In this document: positions 39,231 to 52,200 of the stretch, piece after piece
Position numbering within the stretch: position 1 is the stretch's first letter
Layout of the letters: the number at the start of each line of letters is the position of its first letter
NCBI RefSeq assembly: GCF_963675165.1
Contig: NC_087380.1
Location: forward strand, 2,533,803-2,597,802
From: Halichondria panicea
Lineage: Eukaryota; Porifera; Demospongiae; Suberitida; Halichondriidae
Direction: 5' to 3'
DNA length: 64,000 nucleotides
Position numbers and translations under genes: made by a program
The notes under the pieces: model-generated
Database searches by the model: none
Told to the model about the DNA's origin: nothing
What the model saw: the letters and a program-made list of their open reading frames with translations, nothing else

Positions 39231-40151
39231 AAGGAGGTAGCAGAGGGAAATGTTGGTATAGGAATACTAACACTGGAATCAACAGTATATACTAGTGGTA
39301 TGCGTTTTTTTTTTAATGCATACTACACACACACTCAGTATAGGGTAGGTTAGTTCAATGTACAGTGCAATAATTATGCTAGTTAGTTCAATGTTAAAGG
39401 ATCAGTGGCCTGTTATCAGTGACTCACTGATCACTAAATCGATTGGGAGGGAAGTTGCTTTTGAGGCCTTGCCTGCAGTTGAACGAGCTCCTCTGATGGC
39501 TTGGATTGAAGATCTTAGGAGTGAGAACGAGAGGCAGTATCTCAGCCAATTCATTGTGGAGGTATAGGGTTGGGTTGGGTATGAGTAAGGTGTTTGTTTT
39601 GTTTTCCCACTGCAAGAAGTATGTGGATAGTCATACTCATAGATCTACTGATAAATCCGACTAGAAAAACATTTGCAATGTGAAAAATTGCTAGGATTGG
39701 CCAGGGGAACCACAAAAAAGCGTGGAAACAAGAAATCAGACGAGATACAAAGAGAGAAAAGGCTAAATAAACTATCTGTATAGCCAGTTCCTTGATGTGG
39801 CCTTTCCCTGCAGAGATAGAACAGTTTGAACATGAGTAAAAAATAATTGAAATATTGCTAAACAAGGGCAAACCCACTGCCAATCCTATGTAAAACCTAC
39901 TGATCACAGTAATGAGGCATATGGCACATCTGAGTGATAGGCAAACAGAGGAAACTCTTGACTAGATTTTTGCTACTGGACTGAATCACAGTTTGCCTTA
40001 TACGATATTTGAGTAACTGGTCATTGTCACCTCTCTGCATGACAGGAAACCATCCAAGATTATATTGCATTCCATAGGCAGAGGCAAGTTTTCCATGTAG
40101 ATATCCACTTCTATTATAGAGTCTACAAGAAATTTAAGCAGATTGGTACAA
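39231..40151. other. Spacer with short receptor-tail relic and an unrecognised 70-codon frame
   Basis: A plus-strand open frame at 39358-39567 (ends LRSENERQYLSQFIVEV) resembles nothing I can name. At about 39,911-39,960 AATGAGGCATATGGCACATC is a relic of the receptor tail motif NEAYGTS, also found near 42,000 and 43,435. Otherwise nothing recognised. Confidence 0.4.
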
Positions 40152-41976
40152 ATGAGGTGCAGCACACTTTCTATAATTTCCTGTGCTTGTAAGTGTCTGC
40201 TTTAATATTTATCGCTATAGAATTAGTCTTTGCAATGAGTTAACTAGTTTTTCTATGCAGTGTTGGTGCTCCAGCAGCTGGTGTCTGGACAGCAGTGTGG
40301 TACAGTCGGTCGTGTGGGCAGTACAAGGACTGGTGATAATAGAGCATATAATGAGTTCTACATTGATCGTGGTAATCGTGCTGGATGTGCTGGGATGATC
40401 ACCTCACTCTCTTACTGTTTCCATCGACCACCATCGACTGCTCCAGTTGCTAACGAATACCTGACTACAGTTGCTGTGTACAGACCAGCGAGTACCAATG
40501 CAAATGAGAATATGTTTACTGTTGTTTCTTCACCGATCACAATACAAAAGTCAGCAACAGACCTTGAAGCTGAATTAAACGCTGCTGCTGATACTAACTT
40601 CGCCTGCTCTGCATTTAACCTACCACAACCAGTACCCATGGAAACTGGTGATGTTCTTGGAGCGTGTGTGTTTAACCCTGATGACATTACAACCTACCGT
40701 CTTGATATAGTCAGTAGAGCTGCTTTCAATAATGAAAACCTCGTGAGAACTGATACACAACCTAGTGTCCCTGCTGGCTGCAGTGCCGCCACTACTGTGC
40801 CAGGTTCCTTTGATGGAGGTGCATTTGGTGCAAGACCTATTACTGGAAGATCTCTCCACCTCTGGGCAAACATAGGTAAGTTAGGGTCTTATTATATACA
40901 AAGTGTTGACTGCAAGTAAATGTTATGTTCTACAAAAGAAACTACAACTGAAGCACTCACACCTTTTACAACTACACCTGAACTAACTGAGGACACCACC
41001 ACACTAGAAGACAGCACAACTGACATGACCACAGCAAGTGGTCCACTGATTACTAATGGAGACTCTACTACAGCAGCCACAAACCGAGGGACAACGAGCA
41101 ACCCTGATGCCACCACTGCACAATCCATTGGTGGTGGGGGAGGTGGTTCTAACGTAGCAACCATTGCCATTGCTGTGGTAGTTGCGCTCATTGTTGTGAT
41201 TGCTCTAGTCGCCATACTGTTGGTAATACTTGCGCTGTTAAGGAGACGATCAAAAACATTGGGTAAGTCACTATTTTGCAATATAATGTCTAAAGTGAAA
41301 CTACAACAGTTTGTTTACATTCGTACGTATGCAGCAAAGAGTCTACACTCGACTAGTCTAAAGTCCAACAAGGCTTGTGGTGTTCATGGTGAGACTCAAG
41401 ACACTCCCACAAACTACTATATGATAATGTTATTGATGAATCAAACACAGATAAAGTTAACACAGAGGAGCCTCTTTATGATACCGTCACAGACTCTAGA
41501 GAGGGAAGAGATATAATAGAAGGACACCTGTACATCTCAGGTATAAAATTGACATGTTTAATGTTATACCACATTCAGTTCTACAACCATGCTTATTATT
41601 CTATAGTCGTATATGTGACTGCTTATTATTTTGATGGTGTGTTTTAATTATTGCAGGACAATTAGCAACAACATGTATTCAACAGCCCATTGATTTAAAC
41701 CCCGGTGTGATTTATGAGGAAGTACCAGGACCTACACACCACAATGATGTTTGTCAGCTGATACCTTTGACAAGTAACGAAGCTTACGGTGTACACAAAT
41801 CTAGAACTACTACAGAAACTCCCGGTGAAACATGCTCACAAGACGTTGACCTGAAGTCCAACAACACATATGGAGTGAAAGGGGAGGTGCAAGTTGCTGC
41901 CATTAATGGGAGCACTGATGCAGTGTACTATAGTGTCATTGGTCAGATTCTGGAGAGACAGCAAGTGCATGCATAG
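40152..41976 (+). CDS. Kinase-less six-cysteine transmembrane receptor with tyrosine-motif tail (frame slip in tail)
   Basis: Exon 1 40152-40188 joins exon 2 (40261-40875) to give the signal peptide MRCSTLSIISCALLVLQQLV and the six-cysteine ectodomain. Exon 3 (40939-41262) encodes a Thr-rich stalk, a Gly run and the helix NVATIAIAVVVALIVVIALV. Exons 4 (41335-41540) and 5 (41657-41976) form a tail with LKSNKACGVH, LYDTVTD, LTSNEAYGVH, LKSNNTYGVK and VYYSVIG. Compared with the fragment at 38,050, exon 4 has 2 extra bases near 41,425 (CTACTATATGATAATG). Read as written it stops at 41514-41516 and loses the tyrosine motifs of exon 5. No kinase follows. Either a damaged gene or an allele or assembly error. 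Confidence 0.75.
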
Positions 41977-42289
41977 AACTGAATTTTAAATGGATATACA
42001 GCAATGAGACACATGGCACATCTGAGAGGGATAGTGACTATAATTATGATAATGCTATTCTGTAAACTGAATTACTTGATCTCGTTTTATCATGTAACAA
42101 CAGTTACTTATAGTGCAGTGTTTATTATTGTACATGCAAGTGCTGGTTAGAATGCTTATAATAATGCCTGCACCACCTTTCATGCATGTCTTGACAGGAA
42201 TCATTGCAAAATCCCAAGATTATACATTCCACGTGCAGACTTAATGTTAGATCTATACTAACACTACCACAAACAAATTAAGCTGACTG

Positions 42290-42565
42290 ATAAGTGGGGT
42301 TAAGTGTATGCAGCTGTTTCTTCACTGATCACCATAAATAGGTTGGTAACATGCAGATTCAATGCTGCTGCTGACATTAACTTTACCATGTACCTTGCCA
42401 ATACAATGAACCAACTATCAATGAATACAAAGAGACAATTTTCTAAATGGGTACACGAACAGTATATGCTATGTCAAACCATGCCATTGCTGTGGAAGTT
42501 ACTGAGTTTGCTTTAGTTGTCATACTAGTCTTGTGCTATAATAAGGAGACGATCTAAAGCATCCA
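42290..42565 (+). pseudogene. Ectodomain and transmembrane relic of the receptor at 40152
   Basis: GCTGTTTCTTCACTGATCAC and AATGCTGCTGCTGACATTAA match the ectodomain exon near 40,520-40,600. ATGCCATTGCTGTGG and AAGGAGACGATCTAAAGCAT match the transmembrane exon near 41,165-41,255. The intervening sequence is deleted and no frame is open. Confidence 0.7.
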
Positions 42566-42630
42566 TTGTACTCAGTCAATCCGTAATTTATTAATTTTAA
42601 AAGTTGTCTGTAATAATCTTTACATGCATA

Positions 42631-42838
42631 TACCGTATAGCGGGGAATTTTCGTGGTGGTAAAAATTTCGTTTACCTTCAATGAGGTGATTTTCATAAGT
42701 ACAAAGTTCGTTCGACTTCATGCATGGCCTGCACTGAATTCCATGCATTCCAGTAAACCGCGCCTATGTTTTCATGGAGGCCAGCTTTCCTGCGAAAATA
42801 ACGAATTTTTACCCACGAAAATTACCCGCTATACGGTA
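42631..42838. mobile_element. MITE, CCGTATAGCGG family, copy 3 (best preserved)
   Basis: TACCGTATAGCGGGGAATTT at the left and ATTACCCGCTATACGGTA at the right form terminal inverted repeats of about 20 bp flanked by TA. Internal GGTAAAAATTTCG and ACGAATTTTTACC motifs are also inverted. No coding potential. Confidence 0.82.
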
Positions 42839-43079
42839 TGCATTCACTGATTGTGAGAGCATTGCAATTGCATATTATATATATAATATTATATCTGATT
42901 TGAATAAGCAGCATGTACATGAATTCATTGTTTGTATGCAAAGCGTGCAAGAAGCCCTCATTCTATCAGTCATGAAATTGACATTTAATTCTTCTTGTGG
43001 GAATACTTGCCTGCCCACTTATCAAAATAATCCAGGCCTTGACAATGAAGCATTCATAAATTATTGTACTGTACTAAGG

Positions 43080-43475
43080 CATGCATTATTATTGCAACAA
43101 TTAGCAACGCTTCATATGGCATTGATTAAAACCCTGTGATGGGACTTATGAGGAAGTAACAGGACCTATACACACTACAATGATCTGTGCATGCATGTCA
43201 GTTGATAATTATTTTTGGGCCTTATAGTGTCTACAAATCTGGAAATGAACAGAAATGCCCGGTGAATCATGCTCGTAAGAAGTTGAACTGAAGACCAACG
43301 AGGCGTATGGTATGAGAGGGGAGGTGAAAGATGTTGTCATTAATGGGACCACTGATGCAGTGTGCTATATATAGTGTCACTGACTCGCCTGGTCAGCAAT
43401 CTGGAGTGACAACCAGTGGAATTGAATTTGACAATGAGGCATATGACACATCTGAGAGAGATAGACAACAGAGGA
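43080..43475 (+). pseudogene. Tail-exon relic of the receptor at 40152
   Basis: Aligns with 41,650-41,960 and beyond: GAGGAAGTAACAGGACCTAT, AAGACCAACGAGGCGTATGG, GTCATTAATGGGACCACTGA. Stops and indels break the frame, although the motifs TNEAYG and DNEAYDTSERD survive. Confidence 0.7.
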
Positions 43476-43508
43476 GACCACCTCCACCCCCTTTTGCATG
43501 CATGACAA

Positions 43509-43562
43509 GTAGTCTCATGGATCAGCCCCTCGTAAGAAGGAGGGGGCTGATCCATGAGACTA
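43509..43562. repeat. Short perfect hairpin
   Basis: GTAGTCTCATGGATCAGCCC and its inverse, GGGCTGATCCATGAGACTAG, surround a loop of about 14 bp. It resembles the small foldback elements elsewhere in the window. The rest of 43,563-43,900 holds only weak similarity to 38,760-38,820. Confidence 0.8.
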
Positions 43563-43904
43563 GCAGGACAGGAGGAAATCGTTGCAAATCCTGCATTCCA
43601 TATTATACATTAGACAACTTTAATTATCTACTTCTACAAACATTAATGATAGATAAAAGTAGGACGAGATGCTTTCTGTATGTAATATTTGTTTCTGCTA
43701 TGTTAGTCTATGAGCATAATTATAATGATTATACTTGGCTTATTAATTGTTAGGGAATTAATCTGGTCCTATATATACTGGTGTTCCAGCAGCCCCATAA
43801 TTTATGCATGGTGTCTATAGACAGGGTTTGGGACTGATGAACGAAACCAGTTCAAATCAAGATATCGGAGTAGATCTAAGCTGTAATAATTATTAAATTT
43901 CAGA

Positions 43905-44010
43905 ACTCATAATGGGTATTCGTTTTATAAGAGTGTTTATAGAGACCTGGTTGCTAGGCAATTTGAAATTCCATGGCATGTTGCTGATTTCGGTATATAT
44001 GACTCTAAAT
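43905..44010 (+). pseudogene. Tyrosine kinase core remnant beside the large foldback
   Basis: TTTATAGAGACCTGGTTGCTAGG corresponds to the HRDLAARN region of the RTKs, and GTTGCTGATTTCGGTATAT to their DFG region, with the intron and everything else collapsed between them. It lies about 110 bp left of the 44118 element. Confidence 0.65.
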
Positions 44011-44235
44011 CAGCAAGATAACACTTGTTTTTCAGTCGTGTGCTGTGACGGTTTATAATCATTGTCACATTTTGGGGGATTTTTTATACACAAATAGAAT
44101 AATGGGTGAAATTTATGGGCTATACCTTGGTATAAAAAGTCACAATTCATGAATATAATTAAACCTCTATAATGAGGGTATAGGCATCAATATTATGGTT
44201 ACATTCCATTCCAATAAGTGTACGTACGCATGGAG

Positions 44236-46140
44236 TGTAACATATAATTATGTCACTACTGTAACAACTGTAACACCAGTCACCACTGTAACAACTGTAA
44301 CACATGTCACCACTGTAACAACTGTAACATCTGTCAACATTGTAACAACTGTAACAATTGTAACAACTGTAACAACTGTAACACTTGTCACCACTGTAAC
44401 GCTAGTCACCACTGTAACAAGTGTAACATCTGTCAACACTGTAACAACTGTAACACATGTCACCAATGCAACACATGTCACCACTGTAACGCTAGTCACC
44501 ACTGTAACAACTGTAACATCTGTCAACACTGTAACAACTGTAACACATGTCACCAATGCAACACATGTCACCACTGTAACAACTGTAACACTAGTCACCA
44601 CTGTAACAACTGTAACACCAGTCACCACTGTAACAACTGTAACACTTGTCACCACTGTAACACATGTCACCACTGTAACGCTAGTCACCACTGTAACAAC
44701 TGTAACACTAGTCACAACTGTAACAACTGTAACACTTGTCACCACTGTAACAACTGTAACACATGTCACCAATGCAACACATGTCACCACTGTAACGCTA
44801 GTCACCACTGTAACAACTGTAACACATGTCACCACTGTAACAACTGTAACATCTGTCAGCACTGTAACAATTGTAACAACTGTAACAACTGTAACACCAG
44901 TCACCACTGTAACAACTGTAACGCTAGTCACCACTGTAACAACTGTAACACTTGTCACCACTGTAACACTAGTAACAACTGTAACAACTGTAACACCAGT
45001 CACCACTGTAACAACTGTAACGCTAGTCACCACTGTAACAACTGTAACACCAGTCACCACTGTAACAACTGTAACACCAGTCACCACTGTAACAACTGTA
45101 ACACTTGTCACCACTGTAACACTAGTCACAACTGTAACAACTGTAACACTTGTCACCACTGTAACAACTGTAACACTTGTCACCACTATAACAACTGTAA
45201 CACATGTCACCAATGCAACACATGTCACCACTGTAACGCTAGTCACCAATGCAACACACGTCACCACTGTAACAACTGTAACACCAGCCACCACTGTAAC
45301 ACCAGTCACAACTGTAACAACTGTAGCACTTGTAACACTAGTCACAAATGTAACAACTGTCAACTGTAACACATGTCACCAATGCAACACATGTCACCAC
45401 TGTAACAACTGTAACGCTAGTCACCACTGTAACAACTGTAACACTTGTCACCACTGTAACACTAGTAACAACTGTAACAACTGTAACACCAGTCACCACT
45501 GTAACAACTGTAACACTTGTCACCACTGTAACAACTGTAACACCAGTCACCACTGTAACAACTGTAACACCAGTCACCACTGTAACAACTGTAACACTTG
45601 TCACCACTGTAACACTAGTCACAACTGTAACAACTGTAACACTTGTCACCACTGTAACACTAGTCACAAGTGTAACAACTGTAACACTTGTCACCACTGT
45701 AACAACTGTAACACCAGTCACCACTGTAACAACTGTAACACCAGTCACCACTGTAACAACTGTAACACTTGTCACCACTGTAACACTAGTCACAACTGTA
45801 ACAACTGTAACACTTGTCACCACTGTAACAACTGTAACACTTGTCACCACTGTAACAACTGTAACACATGTCACCACTGTAACGCTAGTCACCAATGCAA
45901 CACACGTCACCACTGTAACAACTGTAACACCAGCCACCACTGTAACACCAGTCACAACTGTAACAACTGTAGCACTTGTAACACTAGTCACAAATGTAAC
46001 AACTGTCAACTGTAACACATGTCACCACTGTAACAACTGTAACACTAGTCACCACTGTAACAACTGTAACATCTGTCACCACTGTAACAACTGTAACACA
46101 TGTCACCAATGCAACACACGTCACTACTGTAACACTTTAG
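44236..46140 (+). repeat. Left tandem array of the foldback element
   Basis: About 70 copies of the 27-bp pattern GTCACCACTGTAACAACTGTAACAC with variable spacer triplet, some units missing one 9-mer. A higher-order duplication is visible: about 45,220-45,370 and 45,870-46,020 share an almost identical segment ending AACAACTGTCAACTGTAACA. Confidence 0.9.
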
Positions 46141-46159
46141 TCTGGCACCACTATAGACT

Positions 46160-48705
46160 ATAAGTACTATAAGAACTAGTGTTACAGTTGTTGCATGTGT
46201 TACAGTGGTGACAAGTGTTACAGTTGTGACTAGCGTTACAGATGTTACAGTGGTGGCATGTTGTTACAGTTGTGACTAGTGTTACAGTTGTTACAGTGGT
46301 GACTGGTGTTACAGTTGTTACAGTTGTGACTAGTGCTACAGTTGTTAGAGTGGTGACTAGCGTTACAGTTGTTACAGTTGTGACAAGTGTTACAGTTGTT
46401 ACAGTGGTGACTAGCGTTACAGTTGTTACAGTTGTGACTAGTGTTACAGTTGTTAGAGTGGTGACTAGCGTTACAGTTGTTACAGTTGTGACAAGTGTTA
46501 CAGTTGTTAGAGTGGTGACTAGCGTTACAGTTGTTACAGTTGTGACTAGTGTTACAGTTGTTACAGTGGTGACAAGTGTTACAATTGTTACAGTGGTGAC
46601 TAGTGTTACAGTTGTGACTAGCGTTATAGTTGTTATAGTTGTGACTAGTGTTACAGTTGTTACAGTGGTGACAAGTGTTACAATTGTTACAGTGGTGACT
46701 AGTGTTACAGTTGTGACTAGTGTTACAGTTGTTGCATGTGTTACAGTGGTGACAAGTGTTACAGTTGTGACTAGCGTTACAGATGTTACAGTGGTGGCAT
46801 GTTGTTACAGTTGTGACTAGTGTTACACTTGTTACAGTGGTGACTGGTGTTACAGTTGTTACAGTTGTGACTAGTGCTACAGTTGTTAGAGTGGTGACTA
46901 GCGTTACAGTTGTTACAGTTGTGACAAGTGTTACAGTTGTTACAGTGGTGACTAGCGTTACAGTTGTTACAGTTGTGACTAGTGTTACAGTTGTTAGAGT
47001 GGTGACTAGCGTTACAGTTGTTACAGTTGTGACAAGTGTTACAGTTGTTAGAGTGGTGACTAGCGTTACAGTTGTTACAGTTGTGACTAGTGTTACAGTT
47101 GTTACAGTGGTGACAAGTGTTACAATTGTTACAGTGGTGACTAGTGTTACAGTTGTGACTAGTGTTACAGTTGTTACAGTGGTGACAAGTGTTACAATTG
47201 TTACAGTGGTGACTAGTGTTACAGTGGTGACAAGTGTTACAGTTGTTACAGTTGTGACTAGTGTTACAGTTGTTAGAGTGGTGACTAGCGTTACAGTTGT
47301 TACAGTTGTGACAAGTGTTACAGTTGTTAGAGTGGTGACTAGCGTTACAGTTGTTACAGTTGTGACTAGTGTTACAGTTGTTACAGTGGTGACAAGTGTT
47401 ACAATTGTTACAGTGGTGACTAGTGTTACAGTTGTGACTAGTGTTACAGTTGTTACAGTGGTGACTAGCGTTACAGTTGTTACAGTTGTGACTAGTGTTA
47501 CAGTTGTTACAGTGGTGACAAGTGTTACAATTGTTACAGTGGTGACTAGTGTTACAGTGGTGACAAGTGTTACAGTTGTTACAGTGGTGACAAGTGTTAC
47601 AGTTGTTACAGTGGTGACTAGCGTTACAGTTGTTACAGTGGTGACTAGTGTTACAGTTGTTAGAGTGGTGACTAGCGTTACAGTTGTTACAGTTGTGACT
47701 AGTGTTACAGTTGTTAGAGTGGTGACTAGCGTTACAGTTGTTACAGTTGTGACAAGTGTTACAGTTGTTAGAGTGGTGACTAGCGTTACAGTTGTTACAG
47801 TTGTGACTAGTGTTACAGTTGTTACAGTGGTGACAAGTGTTACAATTGTTACAGTGGTGACTAGTGTTACAGTTGTGACTAGTGTTACAGTTGTTACAGT
47901 GGTGACTAGCGTTACAGTTGTTACAGTTGTGACTAGTGTTACAGTTGTTACAGTGGTGACAAGTGTTACAATTGTTACAGTGGTGACTAGTGTTATAGTG
48001 GTGACAAGTGTTACAGTTGTTACAGTGGTGACAAGTGTTACAGTTGTTACAGTGGTGACTAGCGTTACAGTTGTTACAGTGGTGACTAGTGTTACAGTTG
48101 TTACAGTTGTGACAAGTGTTACAGTCGTTACAGTGGTGACATGTGTTACAGTTGTGACTAGTGTTACAGTTGTTACAGTGGTGACAAGTGTTACAATTGT
48201 TACAGTGGTGACTAGTGTTACAGTGGTGACAAGTGTTACAGTTGTTACAGTTGTGACTAGTGTTACAGTTGTTAGAGTGGTGACAAGTGTTACAGTTGTT
48301 ACAGTGGTGACTAGCGTTACAGTTGTTACAGTTGTGACAAGTGTTACAGTTGTTACAGTAGTCAAGTGTTACAGTTGTTACAGTTGTTATAGTGGTGACA
48401 AGTGTTACAGTCGTTACAGTTGTGACTAGTGTTACAGTTGTTACTGTGGTGACAAGTGTTACAGTTGTTACAGTGGTGACAGTGGTGACAAGTGTTACCA
48501 GTTGTTACAGTGGTGACTAGCGTTACAGTGGTGACAAGTGTTACAGTTGTTACAGTTGTTACAGTGGTGACTAGCGTTACAGTTGTTACAGTTGTTACAG
48601 TGGTGAGTTGTGACTAGCGTTACAGTGGTGACTGGTGTTACAGTTGTTGCAGTTGTTACAGTGGTGGTTGATGTTACATTGGTTACAGTAGTGACATAAT
48701 TATAT
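46160..48705 (-). repeat. Right tandem array of the foldback element, inverted relative to the left
   Basis: The same 9-mers occur reverse complemented (GTGACTAGCGTTACAGTTGTTACAG pattern). A block of about 540 bp beginning near 46,245 recurs near 46,786, showing internal amplification. Arm lengths differ (1.9 against 2.5 kb), so the arms have expanded independently. Confidence 0.9.
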
Positions 48706-48868
48706 GTTACACTTAATTATGTGGAATGGAATGTAACCATAATATTGATGTCATTATAGAGGCTTAATTATATTCATGAATTGTGACTTTTTATACCAAG
48801 GTATAGCCACTATAATGAACTACATATAAATCTAAATCTAAAAAATTAATTGATAGTTACTGTTATAA

Positions 48869-49232
48869 TTAAACCAGTTCTTTGAAGTTGGCATAAGTTT
48901 CAAAACTGTCCACATAGTCAGCCAGTGCCTCGTGACAGAAAGCATACATCTCCTGCACAGTGGTGAATGTAAAAAGTTAACTTGGTGAAATACATGCATG
49001 TATACCACAAAGAAGACATAGTACATGTAATAAATTTAATATAGCACAATTGTCATTTGATGGCGTACCATGGCAATAACTATTTGTAAACTTACAGGAC
49101 AGCTAACGAGCCCCTCCCTCTGTTTGCGAGCAAACTTGATAAACTGGAACACATCGACCACGCCCTCAATCTTGAGTCGCTCCAGTTGAGCATGCAGGGT
49201 GATGAACACTCCAGTGCGACCAATGCCATTGC

Positions 49233-49269
<37 letters not shown>

Positions 49270-52200
49270 AATGGTAGGATGGTAGTGATGCTTACGAGAT
49301 ACTTGTTTTCTTAATGCGTACCATCACACACACACATACTCACTTGCACATGACGATAATGGGCTTGTTGCCCGAGGCCATCTGAACAGCGTTCACCTCC
49401 TGCACAACGTCCAGTAAAGCGGCAGGATTCTGTGGGGGGTCCTTCTCGGTCCAGCGGGTGATGTGGAACTGTGTCACCACACAGGGGGGCGCATCGGAGG
49501 CTGCCATAGCAACAGATAGCTTCCTGACAACGTAGTTCCCATAAGCGTCGAATGTCTGCTGAGTGACAGTGAAGTCACCATAAGTGCCTGCTTCTCCTTG
49601 GAACTTGGGCCAGTAGCGATGGCACACCTCCTGTTGAAGAAGACACTAATAAGCTAGCGAAGATACATAATTATGATTAAAAAAAAACTTTAGGAGATGT
49701 ACGTATAATGAATTTTCTTTACTTATCAAAAAGTTTTTTGCTAGCTATATAATTATAGTTCTATTCTTACGTGTAAATCATTCACTTTCCACTAATAACA
49801 TTGTGAAAGCAAACAAAGGCACACAACACATGCATACAGTGTGTTACCTGCTCCTCCTCGCTGAGGGCACAGAGCATGACGATACAGCTGCACTCGTTCT
49901 CCACCACCATCCTCCACAAGTCTCCAGTGGTGTGCTCCAGGGGACCTTGAGTGGCTATGTACCCTCGCCTCTGTTGGTAGCCCTGGACAAGAGAGAGTTT
50001 AAAACTTGAAAGATTAAACAGTCGCTAGAGAAAGACATAGTATATGTGTGATACGGCATTAGCTTCCTCACATGAATGTAGCTGGCATTGATGTAGTTAG
50101 AACCAGAAGGTGAGAACTGAAGCTGGACTCTGTGCATCTCATCTACAAATGGAAAATGAAACCTCACTTGTTCAGTGCAGTTATGAGGTTAGCTTACTTG
50201 GCAGAATCTGAGAGTATCTGTTCTTGTCTTCATTCTCCTCATTCTGAGAGCTGTAGTAGTCCTCTGTCCCGTCAAGCCCAGAAAACTCACTCAAAACCTG
50301 AACAAGCAGACACAGTGACATATGCGACTCCAACAATAATTTAAAAGTCTGGAAAACATTAGCACAGGTAATTGGACAGAGCACAGACGCACTATAGTGT
50401 ACAAACAAAGAATAGAATCACTCACCTTGAACTGTCGCTGGAAGCCAGTGGGTGTGTTCTCATCAGCAGCAGCTGGTTCTTTGAGCTGGTTGACAGTTGT
50501 CATGAGAGCATGTGCTGGTATCTCTGTCTCCCCACACACTATAAGCTCCCTGAGGGCATCATGCAGGAAGATGTACTGGGACTGAGGAAGAGGGGGTGCT
50601 TATAATGACTGACTGGCCACAGAATATTCATCACATTGCATAATTGTAAACCACACATAGCAAAATACATCGTATAAGCATGTATACATGCATGCATGCA
50701 AGCACTGTATAATCTGTAATTTAATTACTTAACTGCATACATGATTGTACAATGTTATGTATTCACAGTACATAAAATTCACACATAACACAGAGTTAAA
50801 GCGTACCAGAGTCTGTACGAGGAGCACCCTCTGTTTCCGAATATGAGTAACACAATCGTAGATATGTATCATCCCGTCCTTCTCCATACGATCCAACATC
50901 GTATCCAAGACAATGAACGTTCCCGTGCGTCCGACACCAGCGCTGCAGTGTACGAGGAGTGGGCGGGGATCATCCTGGGGGTGTGTCTTACGAACAGCAC
51001 GGGTGAAGTAGATGAGGGACATGCCACTGGAGGGGACACCGTGGTCTGGCCAGGAGGTGTAGTGGAACAGGGTCACCTCAAGCACAGGGGACGAGCCGAG
51101 GATGGGCTATAGGGGGTGGGGTTTACAGTATTTATCAATGGGTGCTTGCAAGTGTGTACAAAAGTGGTACATGTTTATAACAATTAGTCATTATTATGCT
51201 TTCTACAATACATTTGTTAGCACAATGAAGTGTTTCTGAGGGCGTTGTATGTACAGTACACCAAACCGTATTAGTTAAGCAAACTGACTTGATTGACTTT
51301 CATTTTCCTGACAGTGAAGTCAGGGAAGGCCACCATACTGGTCAGAGAGACCACGATACCACAGCCCATCTCAAGAGGTTGGTCGTCCTTCAGGGGCCAA
51401 TAACACTCACACTTTTTCTATATTGGGTTATATATGAGGGAAAAAACAATGACACTGAAAACCACTAGCAAAATGTCAATAGACAAAATCATTTGATAGC
51501 AATAGTTGAATAGTTAAGTAGCTCACCCTGTCCTCAAAACATCTTGTGAGCATAACAATCGTTTGCAATTTATTCTCGAAAATCATCTTCCAGAAATCTT
51601 CCAGCGTATCAGGCAATGGACCTGAGTTTGGAGAAATGATACCGCAATCTAATGGAAATGTTAGTGCATTTACCTTGAGTAGCAATGTATTTGGTGTTAG
51701 CCATATAGCCCTGCAAGTATTGGTGTATGAAAACGAGCAACAATCAATGATAAAAATTGACTTACGTAAACGTAGCTGGCATTGATGTAGTCTGATCCTA
51801 TGATGTCCTTCACAGGCTTCAACTTAACACGGTTGAAATCATCTGTACACAGAATAAACACAGCATAATTAGTTAACACCAAAGGAATGTACTCACAAGG
51901 AAATACATTTCCGAATCTGTTCTTGGTTGTGTTCTGGGGCAGCTTTGACTCATTGTTGGGAGATTGGGGCTCCTTGCTGATGGACTGTGGAGGCAATAAA
52001 TTATAGACATTTGTGAACAGTGAGAAAGATTGCTCGACTCTGCACACATGCTCACCGTGTACTCAGTCTCGAAGAGCTTGTCTGTGTCCTCGTGCATCGT
52101 GTCCACATGAGCAGGGAAGTCAGTCGTGTAAAATGAACTGTTCTGACTAATTCCAGATACTGTGAAATATAAAAACATATAAGAAGCAGTACGTCACTAC

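Larger units (their letters stand above)
44118..48808. mobile_element. 4.7-kb foldback (FB-like) element: terminal inverted repeats plus two inverted tandem-repeat arms
   Basis: Outer non-repetitive inverted repeats start GGCTATACCTTGGTATAAAA at 44118 and mirror at 48808, running about 110 bp and including ATTATGGTTACATTCCATTC. Inside, 44,236-46,140 is a tandem array and 46,160-48,700 is the same array inverted, with a short unique centre (about 46,137-46,183). The unit is 27 bp built from three 9-mers (CTGTAACAA, CTGTAACAC, YAGTCACCA). The unit is a multiple of 3 and nearly stop-free, so very long reading frames appear on both strands encoding VTTVTTVTx-type or CHHCNNCNT-type repeats; I treat these as non-coding. 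Architecture matches Drosophila FB elements (family knowledge). No transposase seen. Confidence 0.85.

Noticed and set aside
44195-46015. 606-codon open frame in the left satellite arm (VTTVTTVTx-type repeats)
   Set aside because: The repeat unit is a multiple of three and lacks stops in several frames on both strands, so length alone is no evidence of coding. No splice or promoter context is seen, and the opposite strand is just as open.
46245-48429. 706- and 548-codon frames in the right satellite arm
   Set aside because: The same artefact on both strands of the inverted array; kept as part of the foldback element.
44236-48705. CRISPR-like array (regular short repeats)
   Set aside because: There are no unique spacers of constant size; the units are contiguous satellite monomers in a eukaryotic context.
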